NCBI GenBank assembly: GCA_917880885.1
Contig: OU862919.1
Location: forward strand, 10,558,001-10,622,000
Length of the DNA stretch: 64,000 bases
Reading direction: 5' to 3'
Source: Limnephilus marmoratus
Lineage: Eukaryota > Arthropoda > Insecta > Trichoptera > Limnephilidae
This document shows, piece after piece, positions 47,564-59,274 of the stretch (within the stretch, counting starts at the first letter, position 1; every line of letters starts with the position of its first letter). A program made the translations under genes and the position numbers. Under the pieces are notes generated by a model. It worked only from the letters and a program-made list of their open reading frames with translations, did not search any database and had not been told where the DNA came from.

Positions 47564-48860
47564 ATTCAAGAACAAATTCACTATCGTGCAGGAGAATTGT
47601 TGCCATCAATTGATAGTGAATACAATTTTTTTCAAATTAATTTTATGGGAAATTCTGAAGCTGAAGTAAATCAACGCTGTGCTACAAATCATTCAGCTAG
47701 GAGAGAGATCATCAAGCTGCAACAACTGTTACATGAACATAATCAGTTGATCCAATTGTTCAAAGCAGCCTTAGATATGATGCCATCGGACGATCATAAA
47801 ATAGTGATCAGAGCAGACAAAAGACCCGCAGGAGAGCGTGAGAGACGTTTCAACGCACCAATGTTAAACGAAGTTGCCATTGTGGTTGTTGGAGAGAATA
47901 TAGAGTCTCGCGACATTGTAATTAAACGACGTGATGGTGGCAACCTTCAGCGTATTAGCGAAACACATCGGCACACAAACGAGCATTAGAGGCACTCGAT
48001 CGAACACTAAGAGATTTACATAGCAATCAGAACCTCTTCGGAGGCGCGATGATTCTACTGGAGGCTGGAGATTTTCGCCAAACGCTGCCAGTTATTTTCA
48101 GATCATCAACTGCTGATGAAATAAATGCTTGCTTGATGGCATCAAATTTATGAGCTACGTGAAAAATCTTAAGTATGTTTTGCGGAAGTTTTTGCAAATG
48201 CATTATTAGACATTGGCAATGGGAAAATTCCTCTTTCCTAAATATTAGTGTGAATTATAGAAACCATGCATGGTTGAGCGAAAGAGCCATTTTAGCAGCG
48301 AAAAATAAGGATGTAGAAGATTGAAATATGAAATTCAGAGACAAATTGATGGACAAATGCATTCATTTAGTTTGATCGATTCCATTATCGATCCAAATGA
48401 AGGAGTCAATTATCCTACTGAATTCCTAAATTCATTGAATTTGCCAAGATTACTGCCACACAATTTACAACTCAAGGTTGGCTTTGTGATAATTATGTTA
48501 CGCAATCTAAATCAGCCAAAATTGTGCAATGGATCAAGACACGCTGTTAAAAAATGATGTAAAATTTGATTGAAGTTACTATAATCATAGGAAAATTCAA
48601 AGGCGAGAATGTGCTTATTCCCAAAATACCCCTAATGCCAACTGACTTTCCTTTTGAATTAAAACGTGTCCAGTTTTCAATGCGCCTTGCATTCGCAATG
48701 ACAATTAATAAATCCCAAGGCCAATCGTTAGAAGTGTGTGGAATAAACCTTGAATTGCGGTGTTTTTCTCATGGGCAGTTAGTTGAACGTTGCGTTTTCG
48801 AGAGTCGGCAAACCATCGGCGCTATTTGTTTTCTATCTAGAAGGAAAAACTAAAAATGTT
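47564..48860 (+). pseudogene. Helitron helicase part, decayed
   Basis: 47564-47989 encodes IQEQIHYRAGELLPSIDSEY and, later, IKLQQLLHEHNQLIQLFKAA. 47980-48152 encodes ALEALDRTLRDLHSNQNLFG and AGDFRQTLPVIFRSSTADEI, the PIF1-type helicase motif with G-D-F-R-Q. 48340-48540 gives GVNYPTEFLNSLNLPRLLPH and LRNLNQPKLCNGSR. 48575-48850 gives PTDFPFELKRVQFSMRLAFA, MTINKSQGQSLEVCGINLEL and FSHGQL, the last PIF1 motifs. Frames change several times, and Walker A and the Rep catalytic region are missing, so this is an inactive, internally deleted copy. Confidence 0.8.
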
Positions 48861-49260
48861 GTACATTACGAGGCATTGCAATAGTTATGATCGAATTATT
48901 ACATTGTAATTTTATTTCATTTTATGGTCGTATTGTAAACGAAAGATTTTGTCTTATTTTTTGTGATTAAGTACGTAAATCTTTCGATATATGGAATTAT
49001 TGATAATCCAACTGATTTGAATTTACCGGAAGTGTTACATTTCCTTAGTCCGCGAATATACACCACCCGTGTGAAGCCGAGGCGGGCATGAATAGTACAA
49101 GTCTTTCGGGAATTTCTAATAAAATAACGAAAATAAATATATGGCGGTACGAAGTTCGCCGGGTCAGCTAGTGGTTTTATACTTATCAGTTCCAATTTTG
49201 AAAATTTAAAGAACTTGGTTAATTTTAGGTGTAACGCTGTTATATTTAATTATTTGCACA

Positions 49261-50033
49261 TTAAAATTGAAATTGAAACACTTTTTAACTTTTTTCCACT
49301 TATTTATTTCACCAGTACCGGTTTTATCCTATTATGGACATCTTCAGGCTGGCAATTAACATTCTTTTAATACAGAATTTATACAAAATTAGGTAGGTAG
49401 GTACATATGTTTGGGTTATTACGTTACAACTGCTCTTTAAGGTAAATATGTCATGAATAAGAAATAATAATATTTACATTGGGAAAAATATCAAATGAAA
49501 TAATAATATAACAATGGTCACGATAGTAGAATAATCGATAATTTAATAAATTTAAATGAATTGTCCTGCATATCACGTAGGACAAACCGGAAGAGAAGAA
49601 TCAACCTGCAGAAAAGAAAATCTGATAAATGCAAGATTGTGTTCAATAGATCATAACCCCCCCCCCCTTTTTGATTTTCTTTTCTGCAGGTTGATTCTTC
49701 TCTTCCGGTTTGTCCTACGTGATATGCAGGACAATTCATTTAAATTTATTAAATTATCGATTATTCTACTATCGTGACCATTGTTATATTATTATTTCAT
49801 TTGATATTTTTCCCAATGTAAATATTATTATTTCTTATTCATGCCATATTTACCTTAAAGAGCAGTTGTAACGTAATAACCCAAACATATGTACCTACCT
49901 ACCTAATTTTGTATAAATTCTGTATTAAAAGAATGTTAATTGCCAGCCTGAAGATGTCCATAATAGGATGAAACCGGTACTGGTGAAATAAATAAGTGGA
50001 AACTAGTTAAAAAGTGTTTCAATTTCAATTTTA
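49261..50033. mobile_element. Penelope-like head-to-head pair C (near-perfect palindrome)
   Basis: Arms 49261-49622 and 49673-50033 are almost identical inverted copies, with a 50-bp spacer containing a C run. Both arms encode the same short peptide NCPAYHVGQTGREESTCRKE, the YIG-QTGR part of a GIY-YIG domain. Outward ends carry CCTGAAGATGTCCATAATAG. Confidence 0.8.
49941..49986 (+). ncRNA. Hammerhead-like motif C, right arm
   Basis: CTGAAGA (49948-49954), extra T, GTCC/GGAT stem with ATAATA loop, GAAA (49970-49973), CCGGTA, CTGG pairing with CCAG upstream. The left arm (49335-49378, minus) has GAAA changed to AAAA. Confidence 0.45.
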
Positions 50034-50335
50034 ATACAATAGAATTCCACCACGAATAACTGTACAATAAATAAACTCATATTTGCGCATCATCACCCTA
50101 AACATATAAGTTAATAATAATAATCTTTATTCCAGGATGTGGGGAGGATAGTGCAATCCCACACGTCCCATATAGTTATACATATTTATATATTTACACA
50201 TAGTAAAAATAAGAACATAAAAATAAGAACATAAAGATACGATAACGAATGAATTTAAAATGATTACTGTTTTCATTTGTTGTCATGTTAAGAACACAAC
50301 TTTAACTTGAGACAAATTGCTCACTTTTGCTGAAT

Positions 50336-51070
50336 TAAGTAGTGAAGACTTGTGAGAATTCTGGGCTAGAACTGAATATAAATAAAACAAATATTGCTCA
50401 TAAGCAAAAATAACGCATTGGATGAAAATCTTTATATCGCTGGAACAAAACTAGAAGAGGTACAGAGTATTGTATACTTGGGCTGCAATGTAAATGATAG
50501 ATGGGATCGTTCGGTTGAAATCAAATGCCGCATTGAGCAAGCTCGTGCAACCTTTATCAGCATGAAAAAATGTTCTGCAGTGAAGAGCTCAACCTTGGAT
50601 TACGAATGCGAATGGTTAGATGCTACGTGTTTTCGATATTATTTTATGGAATAGAAGCATGGACGCTTACTGAAGAAATAATTAGGCGACTTGAGGCATT
50701 CGAGATGTGGATCTACAAAAGAATACTTAAAATAAGCTGGATGGACAGGGGTAACTTACTAATGAAGATGTTATGGTTCGGATGAATAAAGAAAAGGAAG
50801 TAATTAAAACTATGAAAATCCGAAAACGTCAATATCTCGGACATGTGATGAGACATCCAGAGAAGTATGACATCCTGCATCTCATAATGCAGGGAAAGAT
50901 TGCCGGAAGACGGGGCCCTGGAAGAAGAAGAACCTCAAGGCTGAAAAACCTGAGACAGTGGTTTGGCCAGTCTACCGTAGAGATGTTCCAGGCCGCAGTA
51001 AACAAACTCCGCATAGCCAACATGATAGCCAACGTCCGTTGAACGGACAAGGCACAAGAAGAAGAAGAAA
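50336..51070 (+). mobile_element. 5'-truncated LINE
   Basis: Reads ENSGLELNINKTNIA, LEEVQSIVYLGCNVNDRWDR, IEAWTLTEEIIRRLEAFEMW and IYKRILKISWMDR across two frames, then RKRQYLGHVMRHPEKYDILH and GKIAGRRGPGRRRTSRLKNL. This is the post-RT part of an RTE/Jockey-type element. The 3' end is (GAA)n at 51056-51070. Confidence 0.8.
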
Positions 51071-52555
51071 TCGCTATAATTTTCAAAGTTCGTGATAGGG
51101 CCAACAACTTGAGATATACGAGTATGAATGCTAGTGCCGTCATCTTTCTTGTTTTGTAATTCTTACGGCTTTAAATCACAAAAAAAAACTTTTAAGAAAT
51201 CCCATTGAAAATATTTTGTCATGTGATATATATTCATAAAAAACGTGGTATCTATATTCCCCTTTCGTCCGCTGTGTTTTTTTGTTGTTCAGAACAAACA
51301 GACGTTTTATTGTGTATCATGTGTACCCACAGGATTTACAAATAAATTCGTCAACTCTCTTTACCTGAATGTAAAAATAACATTATTTGGTTTTTTTAAA
51401 TAAATCTGAAATTGTAATATTTAATCATTGAAGACGATATTATAAAAATAAAAAAAGGTTCTGTTGCATCAAGGAATTGAACCCAGGGCTTGCCAATTGC
51501 TCAATTTCCTCTCAAGGTCCAGGGATCAATTTATTTATTTATTTATTCTTTTTTTTTGTTTTTCGTTTGTTTCAAATTTTCGTATGAGAATCGCTAATTT
51601 TCAATGTCCTCAATTTTTATTATTTATTTAATTACATAAAATAGATTTATTTTTTGTTTACATTATACCTACCTGCAAAACTACTACAAGTAGCTTGTCG
51701 GCAGGAAAATAGTGTGGACAAAAACATAGTACAATATAAAATGTTTTACAGTAGAAGAAAAAATATTGCAATTTAATAAAATACATAATAAAACACACAA
51801 ATAAGTATAAAAAATAATAAGAATACGTCTAAAAAAATTTAAAATGCACGAGAAGTCAGTCAATACAGAAAATCTGATTCCAATAGCCATGTTTTTAACA
51901 ATAGTGCAAAATTAGGTGCCGAGCAACATTTTTTCAAATCATATTAAATATAAGTGGTACAATGTATTAAAAAGTTCGCTGGCCATGTTTATTAGAAAAT
52001 CTAGTTTCATTTTGTGTGAGTATTGTATTTGTGAGTATTGTACACGTGATCCACAATTGTTTTGTATGGACTATCTAGGATATGTTGCGTACAGATTTTA
52101 TGCCAAAAAAGAGCTCTAAGAGGTAAAACATTTATGGATTTATACATTATTGTGATATGTAGCCGCTGGTCATAAACTGCTTTGCTGACGAGTAATTTGA
52201 CCATGGCGTGGCGTTTTGAATTGACTGTACATGTTGAATGATTAACAATTTTAATTTTTGAGCTAAAAATGTGGGCGTTGTGGCTTGCCACATGTTCAAC
52301 ATGTGAATTTCTGAGCACATGGTTAGAAAATAAAAATATGCGGTCATCATATTAACTGATGTTTATCACTTTTGTAAACCTATTTATATTCTTGGCAATA
52401 ACCATATTTTTTAATCGAGATCCGGATATTTATATTTTCTTATCGTTTTTCACATTTAACGTGTTTAAAAAATATACTTACATACTATACGATACGAATG
52501 TTCCGCCCTGTAAGGGTCACTCCTGTCTTGGTGCAACCGGGGCACTGATTTATTA
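51071..52555. other. Unrecognised, with a SINE trace
   Basis: 51425-51530 is a degenerate copy of the 39915 SINE (GAAGACGATATTATAAAAAT, TTGAACCCAGGGCTTGCC). 51660-51900 and 52140-52360 show no motif I know. Confidence 0.4.
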
Positions 52556-53010
52556 GGTCATGGAACATGGAACATGGAACTTGGAACGTGTTCTGATGAT
52601 GGGAGGGTGGTGGGAGTTTAATCAGCCAGTAGAACTATAAAACAATGCAGAGTCCATGAAGGATTATATATAGGATGGACAGAAATCTTTATGCTTTTTC
52701 CATCTTACTCTTTTTCCCATTGAAAATTCTTACTTTTTTTAGCTTTCTCTTAGCATTTCTAACCTCTTCTTGCTCTTGTTTGCTCTTTCCGCCATCTACT
52801 TTTTTCTTCATTCATCTTCTTTCATTTTCTTGCTTCTTGTTTTTTTTCTTCTTACTTCTTCTTGCTTATTCTAGATACTTCTTGCTCCCTGCATGTTTCT
52901 ACTTTTCCCACTTGCTTCTTCTTTCTTCTTCACGCTCCTTTTTGTTCGTCCTTACTTCTTCTCGCTTTTTATTGTTCGTTATTGCTCCTTCTGAACAATT
53001 TTTCTACGGG
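52556..53010. repeat. Low-complexity block
   Basis: A short GGAACATGGAACAT tandem (52563-52590), then T/C-rich CTTCTTGCT-type microsatellite sequence from 52690 to 53000. The long open frame through it is a compositional artefact. Confidence 0.7.
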
Positions 53011-53099
53011 AGATTAAATTATTTGAACCTGCAACTAAAGTCACACGGGATACTCGATTTATATCCAAACCTCGGTTATTCCAAAGCCTAATCTGACTA

Positions 53100-53965
53100 T
53101 GATTCTCGTTTAAACTTTACAGTAATTAATTATAAAACGTAAAATATACAAATTATTAACGTTCAGCTTGAGTGATCTAAATATTTAAACGAGGTGGAAA
53201 GCCTTGAGTTAAAATTAATTACTTGTGTGACTTTGACGGCAGCGCGGCCCTTCAGGGAAAAACAATGTTACAAAACTTATAAAGCTTCCAGATAATAATA
53301 TTATATGCGACAGATATTTTGAATTTGTGATTGAATTTTAAAACACTTGTTGCGTTATTTTGAAATTGTTTAATATTCGTATTGCCCGAGACTCATTCGG
53401 CGGGTATAGTTTTTGTTTATTATGTATATATTGATCATACCTTCTTATCGACTATTTTGTGAACACTTCCATTAAAAATTATAAAAAAAACTTTATTTGC
53501 AAGATTTAGAACCCTGTATCTAACACAGATGTGCATTAAACCACAGAGTAAAGAAAACTTTTTAAAAACACACAATACGTTTTTTTATTTTTTCTAGTTA
53601 GAAAGAGAAGCCTGAAAAGAAAAAGCATTTCATTTACTTGAATTGAAAAAGTTTTATGACAAGATGAGAAATTATAACATGCGAAAAGCGGTGGAACTCA
53701 ATACAACTTAACGAACTTAGTTCCATTCAGGGATAAATGTTTTCCGGGAAACTGGCCAAGACCAGACAAAAGTAACTCTGGTCTCATCTTATAGAATATA
53801 GGTTAAGAACTTAATAAACCATGTATTTTTAGCTAGCACCATAAGAAGTGCACTCGCATAATTTTAATGTGGTTTTATCTCTCGATTTATCTCGCACCAT
53901 TTTAATGTGTTCTAAACTTATCTTCAAAATGCCTAGAATTGGTATAACTAATAGTGCTTCAAAGT
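53100..53965. other. Nothing recognised
   Basis: AT-rich, no coding or repeat signal identified. Confidence 0.4.
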
Positions 53966-53969
53966 TTAT

Positions 53970-54180
53970 ATGGCTTTCAGGGTGATTCACGGACCAAAGA
54001 TTTTGGCATCCTGCAGGGAACTGTATTGGGACCTATTTTTATTTATTATTTATGTCAGCGATATTTGTAAAATTTCTATTAAATCAAAACGCTGATATTG
54101 CAGTCTTAACTCAGGGATTAACCTCGAACGAAATTCAGAGAATTCAGTTTATGAAATAGACATAAACTTGGTTAAAAGTA
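53970..54180 (+). mobile_element. LINE reverse-transcriptase palm fragment
   Basis: GILQGTVLGPIF matches RT domain motif 4 of non-LTR elements (G-x-x-Q-G-x-x-L-G-P). Frame changes follow, then DIAVLTQGLTSNEIQRIQ. Only this piece remains. Confidence 0.65.
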
Positions 54181-54239
54181 GTTTCGAACAAGTAGCGTAA
54201 ACTGGCAATTGCAATTCAAAGCAATACAATCAATAATAC

Positions 54240-54360
54240 AATTTTATTTTAATTTTTTTAAGTTTTCTTTATTCATTGAATTGTTTGTTACAAGAATTGA
54301 GAGTTTTTCGACCGCTATGCTAGGCACATGCCCGTTTTGTGGTGGTCGATTTTCTATACA
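54240..54360 (-). repeat. Repeat shared inverted with 20696-20880
   Basis: The reverse complement reads GACCACCACAAAACGGGCAT and GTGCCTAGCATAGCGGTCGA. Likely a retroelement 3' region. Confidence 0.4.
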
Positions 54361-54513
54361 GTACATTAACATACGCAGAGTGTGAGAGAATGTAAAAAAA
54401 TATGGAATAAAATAATATTAAAGAATATTAAAGAATACAAAAGAATATAAAGGAATGTAAATTCCTATATAGTAATATGAAAGAGTATGGAAGAATATAG
54501 TACAATATTAATA

Positions 54514-54665
54514 AATAGCCAACATCTCTGCCATGTGACTTATGAGATATTATATGCTTACTTGAGATTTGTTCGGGTCTTGGCGGCGGACGTGTCGGAC
54601 CACCAACTGCGTGTTAGGTCGGATCGGTAGACACTGGTTCAGGGAGACATTTTGACCTCTCTGGT
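54514..54665 (+). mobile_element. SINE-like repeat fragment
   Basis: CCAACATCTCTGCCATGTGA, GTTCGGGTCTTGGCGGCGGA and GGTCGGATCGGTAGACACTG match the middle of the 60953 family. Both ends are lost. Confidence 0.55.
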
Positions 54666-55435
54666 GAGAGGGACTAATAATGTAAAAAAAGATAACGAAG
54701 ATTATTATTATTATTATACTAAAGAAGGAGGTAGCGCAACACGGCATAACACCCCAAAAACAAATAACGAAAAAGATTATTATTGTATATTTTTTATAAG
54801 AATAAGAAATATTTTATTTTTAGACTATCAAAAACCCTTTAATTTTTCCCCAATTTAAACCGAATTGCAATATGGAATTGTTGGCTGGGTTAACCACTTC
54901 TATCTTGCCGTTAGAGTTTTTTAAATACAATATAAAATAAAATAACTTAAAATAAACCAAGTTAAAAATAGAGTTTTTTATATTAATTATAACCTAAGAT
55001 AGGAAAAACTTTTGCAAATTTCATGAAACCAAAGCTTTCCGTCGAGAGAGATTAAGAGATTTTGGTACTTCAACCAGTTTTGCAAATAAAAAAATATTTT
55101 CCGTTTAATAATTAAGAGAAGTACTCCATCGTATCTATCATCTATCGATAAATGTCCAAGTTTAGATTCATTATGAAGTTTGCAAAATACCTGTCATCTG
55201 TATTTTATTGAGCTTTCTTTATATGAAGATCCTGTTTTTAAACTGCTCGCGGGAGATCCTGGAATATTAGCATCTTAACCTCTCAATATATTGTCAGAGG
55301 GTCAAAATAATTCCGCTTCATAATAAAATCCAAATAATTGGAATATTTCTCAACGTATCCGACAACTAAAAACTATTTTTGAAAGGTGATAAAATACGCT
55401 CTGAAATTTTACAAATCGAAATAAACTAATAATTT
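54666..55435. other. Nothing recognised
   Basis: AT-rich with an (ATT)n run at 54700-54718. No gene or repeat identified. Confidence 0.4.
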
Positions 55436-55439
55436 TCGG

Positions 55440-55671
55440 TGAATAAAAAATTTGAATGCAAACATTATTTTTTTTTTAAAATGGCTCACCTTAACTTAAA
55501 AAAAACCGCATATATTTTATTAGATAAATAAATGTACTATAAACGTTAATGTCACCTCACTTTTTTATCCTCCGATGAAAAAATAATGATAATGATAAAT
55601 TTTCTTCAAATTGCGATCCGAAACTTTGATTTCATAAAGGCTTTTACTTCTTTTGTGGTTAACTTTTAGAT
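55440..55671 (-). repeat. Repeat shared inverted with 28370-28600
   Basis: See the copy in the host intron. Similarity ends where the 55672 repeat begins. Confidence 0.45.
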
Positions 55672-56923
55672 TTAGCTCCGCAACCGGACTCGAAAAGAAG
55701 AAGATGGAGAGATACGAAATTACGAATGTTAGAGGAGAGCGCAAACATTTACAGCGACAAAATCGATGAGAAAATTGCGAAAATGTTTAATAAAACACGA
55801 CTCGTTTAAAATAGAGAAAAAATCTTTTAGTATCATTTAAAGAAACATTGTGATTTTTTTCACAAATATAATTTATAAGATAATAGAAAAAGACTTGTTT
55901 TTAATAATTTTTAGAGCATACTTTGCGATTTTTTTCTATCGAGGGAATTTCATATAATTTGCGTTTCGGCGCGGGTAGCATCTACATTATCTTCAAAAAT
56001 AACATATATTTTTTAAGAGCTTAAAAACTTCAAATGTTTAAGGGAGATATGTAAGAAATCGGTTGGCTACGCAGATGACCTTAACATTGTCGGAAGATCC
56101 CTACAGGCTGTAAGAGAAGTGTTTGACCCTTTGGAGACTGCGGCAAGAGAGGTGGGTTTGCAAATCAATGAAAATAAAACAAAAATCATGATGCAAACCA
56201 GAACCCCTCACCGCAGAATAAAAGACAAAGTGAAATTCAAAGACAATTATAATTTCGAAGTGGTCGAAGAGTTTACCTACCTGGGCTCCATCATAACGCA
56301 GGACAATGAAGACCCAGTAGAAGTAAGAAAGCGCATAACAGTCGCTAACAAAACTTACTTCGCGTTGCTGCCAGTGTTCAAATCCCGAAACGTCCATAGG
56401 AAAACCAAAATAACCTTATATAAAACAATTATCAGAACGGTCTTGGCCTATGGATGTGAGGCGGGAACACTGACAGCAAAGTCAGCGGAACGGCTGGACA
56501 TCTTCGAAAGAAAGGTATTTCGAAGAATCTTAGGAGCGGTGCGAGAGGGAGAGGCATGGAGAATCCGCCACAATAATGAGCTCTAGGATATTTACCAAGC
56601 TCCCAGACTCTCCACCCATTTAAGACTCCAAAGATTAAGATGGGCCGGACATGTGCACCGAATGCCAAGCACACGAGTACCGAAGAAGGTTCTGACAGGA
56701 CACCCGGGAGGTAAACGAAAGGCGGGCAGACCTAGACTGAGATGGGAGGATGATGTCAGGAAGGATGCAAGAGGATTACTCCAGGTTGCAGATTGGAAGA
56801 AGACGGCCGAGGACAGAGGGCGGTGGAGGCTTATTTTGAAGGAGGCCAAGGCTCGAAATGGGCTGTAGCGCCATTGAAGAAGATGTAAGAAATCGGTAGA
56901 AATTTGGGTTGCGGGCGCTTAAA
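55672..56923 (+). repeat. Dispersed repeat copy 2, split by a LINE
   Basis: 55672-56063 plus 56882-56923 reconstitute the 435-bp repeat at 10615-11049. The interruption is the LINE below. Confidence 0.7.
56064..56881 (+). mobile_element. 5'-truncated LINE with 14-bp target duplication
   Basis: Starts at the YADD box (GYADDLNIVGRSLQAV), then ETAAREVGLQINENKTKIMM, EFTYLGSIITQDNEDPVEVR and RTVLAYGCEAGTLTAKSAER. After a stop at 56583 it continues LRLQRLRWAGHVHRMPSTRV and GKRKAGRPRLRWEDDVRKDA. ATGTAAGAAATCGG flanks both sides (56050-56063 and 56882-56895). Confidence 0.85.
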
Positions 56924-57281
56924 GCGTGGTTTTTTCTTTGTAACACCGTTTATAATATCATATTTCTCACTACGAGAGTAACGGTGACAACGATTTCTAT
57001 GAGGCGAATGTGAATTGTTCCTTAAAGCGAACAATTTAGTCCGAGGGGTTAAATGGGCTCCACTTTATCTGCCGTGTTTATATGAATCCAAATAAGAAAA
57101 GTGTTTAGCATGTGAGCACTTAATATGAATATGTAAACGTCGTTTTGTGATGTTTAATTTATTTAGTACTCGTATATTCACCGGAGAAGACGTAAAAACT
57201 AAATGTCACAATTTTTTCGCACAAAAATAATCGTTACCCAAACAACACACTTGAAATTGTGTGTATTGGTGTAAGTACATT
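56924..57281. other. Nothing recognised
   Basis: No coding or repeat relationship identified. Confidence 0.4.
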
Positions 57282-57822
57282 TATTTTTATTTTTATGTGA
57301 TTACCACACAAGAGTCCCAACTGCTCCCAACCGCCTGGAGCCAGTGACTGCGGTATCCCCAATTGGAATATGTTATGAGGCTGATGGAAGTAAGCAGGGG
57401 AAGGAGATGGACAGAGGAAGGTCGGGAAGTACCTGGTTATTCAGATCTAGTGACCAAACACTGCTAAACTTGAACTTTTCAATTCTGGTGAAGAGATGGG
57501 GAAGAGGAAGGTGGGGAAGTACCTGGCTATCCAAATCTAGTTACCAAACACGACTAAAGCCATTTCAAGCAACATTTCAATTCAAACATGGTGTATAATG
57601 CAAGCAATTCTGAATGGTGGTTTTACTTACCAGGGCGATACTGAGAGCATCTTTCACTCTGGAACGTGCTGTAAATATATGCACCTATTGTTATTTTGAG
57701 ACGATTAAATTGTGAAATAACACAAATAAATCAAATAAAATTTACTAGCGCTCGCCTGGATTTGAACCCGCGACCTCCGGATCGCTAGTCGAGAGCCTTA
57801 CTCCTCGACCACGGAGGACTAC
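57282..57822 (-). mobile_element. tRNA-derived SINE with poly(A)-like tail, copy 2
   Basis: Head at 57822-57750 (B box GGGTTCAAATCC), body as in 7750-8258, and an A-rich 3' end at about 57282-57300. An internal ~85-bp direct duplication (GGGAAGTACCTGGTTATTCA / GGGAAGTACCTGGCTATCCA) sits in the body. Confidence 0.75.
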
Positions 57823-58429
57823 GTACAGCAATCTCCTTGCCCTTTGTTGTATTTGGTAACCGCATAAAACAGAACAGTGACGAAACAAGACATGATTAAA
57901 TAATAGGTTTGGTAAATTTTTTTTACCACTTTTTTTCAATGTTCTGTTTTGTCGTGAAACCATCTTGTTTTCGCCTTTCCTTGCTAGACAAAGAACAGTA
58001 AATTATTGCACTCATCGATTTTGTCAATTCCATCTTTTAAAGTTTTAAACTTTTTTTTTCAGTTTTTCAGTGTGTTATTTTTCTAATATAATATATTTTT
58101 TTCATTTTTACTGGAATTTTCTTTTGTCAAGTCGAGTAACAAATTTAAAACATAGTATATTAAAGCAATGTTGTGACTTTGTATTGTGTTGCAACTTTGT
58201 ATTGCAATGTATTGCAACTTTGTGAGCAATACATACGTTCGTGTCAACTCTGAAAATGATTCTTACCTATAACAAACTACGTATTAATATTAAATAATAA
58301 AGAATAGTATTAATTTCTGTGTTCCCAATGGGTATCTCCATCGACAGGATAGACTGTTTTATCTCCCGGCTTTCAGAAGTAACTTGCTCATTCCAATCAT
58401 TTCGAATATTGGTATGTTTAATATGGTGA
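57823..58429. other. Nothing certain
   Basis: AAACAGAACAGTGACGAAAC near 57867 and GTTCTGTTTTGTCGTGAAAC near 57940 form a loose inverted repeat. TGTATTGCAACTTTG is repeated near 58190-58220. Otherwise nothing seen. Confidence 0.3.
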
Positions 58430-59270
58430 CCCGACAATTCGTCCTGCGACAATTCATCCGGCGACAGTTCATCCTGCGACAGTTCATCCGGCCGACAGTT
58501 CATCCTGCCGACAGTTCATCCTGCCGACAGTTCATCCCGCCGACAATTCATCCGGCGACAATTCATCCTGCCTGATCATTTAGAAGATTTTTATTAAGTA
58601 AGTATGCAAAGAGGATATACGGCCGTACAACCAAAATCGATATACTTATATCTGAAGGCATCTTGAGTGGAAATCCGCTGTAAAAATATTTTACTAACAA
58701 TAATTTCAACTCTCCGAAGAAGCATGCGTGAATATCAAAATACGACATACTTATACGTGCAGTCGGCTTAGCAAAGAACGGTAAAGATTCCTACTTGCAT
58801 CTAATATAACTTTTTTTATCTGAAATTAACACCATCTTTTTAGGGTGAATTGACTGATTTAAAAAAAAAAACATAAGAGTCCCAACCGTCTCGAGCCAGT
58901 GAGCGCCAATGGCATCCCCAATTTTGGTATGGTGTGATGCTGAAGGTAGTGATGAGGGGAAGGAGATGTGGAAAACGTATCTTCCTGGCTATTCAGATCT
59001 AGTCACCAAACACGGCTAGGTTAGGTTAGGTTAGGTTAGGTTAGGTTAGGTTAGGTTAGGTTGTACGGCCGTATATCCTCTTTGCATACTTACTTGAAGA
59101 AAAAATCTTCTAAATGATCAGGCAGGATGAATTGTCGCCGGACGAATTGTCGGCAGGATGAACTGTCGGCAGATGAACTGTTGGCAGGATGAACTGTCGG
59201 CAGGATGAACTGTCGCAGGATGAACTGTCGCCGTATGAATTGTCGCAGGATGAACTGTCATGGAACCGTT
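58430..59270. mobile_element. Foldback element with minisatellite arms and a TTAGG core
   Basis: The left arm (58430-58630) has repeats of GACAGTTCATCCTGCC type, then TGATCATTTAGAAGATTTTT and GAGGATATACGGCCGTACAA. The right arm (59060-59270) is the same in inverse order. The central part holds a partial SINE (58865-59016) and a TTAGG array. Confidence 0.8.
59017..59061. repeat. (TTAGG)n array, ~9 units
   Basis: About nine perfect copies of the arthropod telomere pentamer, between the truncated end of a SINE and the right foldback arm. It is interstitial here. Confidence 0.85.
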
Positions 59271-59274
59271 TAAT

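Larger units (their letters stand above)
42655..49171 (+). mobile_element. Decayed autonomous Helitron with nested insertions
   Basis: The 5' region AAAATGAATCGCCGAAATGT and the 3' end GGCGGTACGAAGTTCGCC (hairpin) followed by GGGTCAGCTAG are Helitron signatures. The element ends in CTAG before a T. It encodes an N-terminal RepHel part (43290-43800) and a C-terminal helicase part (47564-48860). The interior is missing, and a MITE plus hAT lie between. Confidence 0.85.

Noticed and set aside
49668..49672. Spacer with a C run as a recombination signal
   Set aside because: Simple low-complexity spacer; the palindrome itself is explained by two Penelope arms.
52675..53091. 138-residue plus-strand open frame with many hydrophobic residues
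   Set aside because: It is a translation of T/C-rich microsatellite sequence; the apparent membrane segments are compositional.
58430..58580. Regular short repeats suggesting a CRISPR-like array
   Set aside because: There are no unique spacers; it is a continuous minisatellite within a foldback arm in an animal genome.
59017..59061. TTAGG array as a true chromosome end
   Set aside because: Unique and repeat sequence continues for kilobases on both sides and the array is only ~45 bp.
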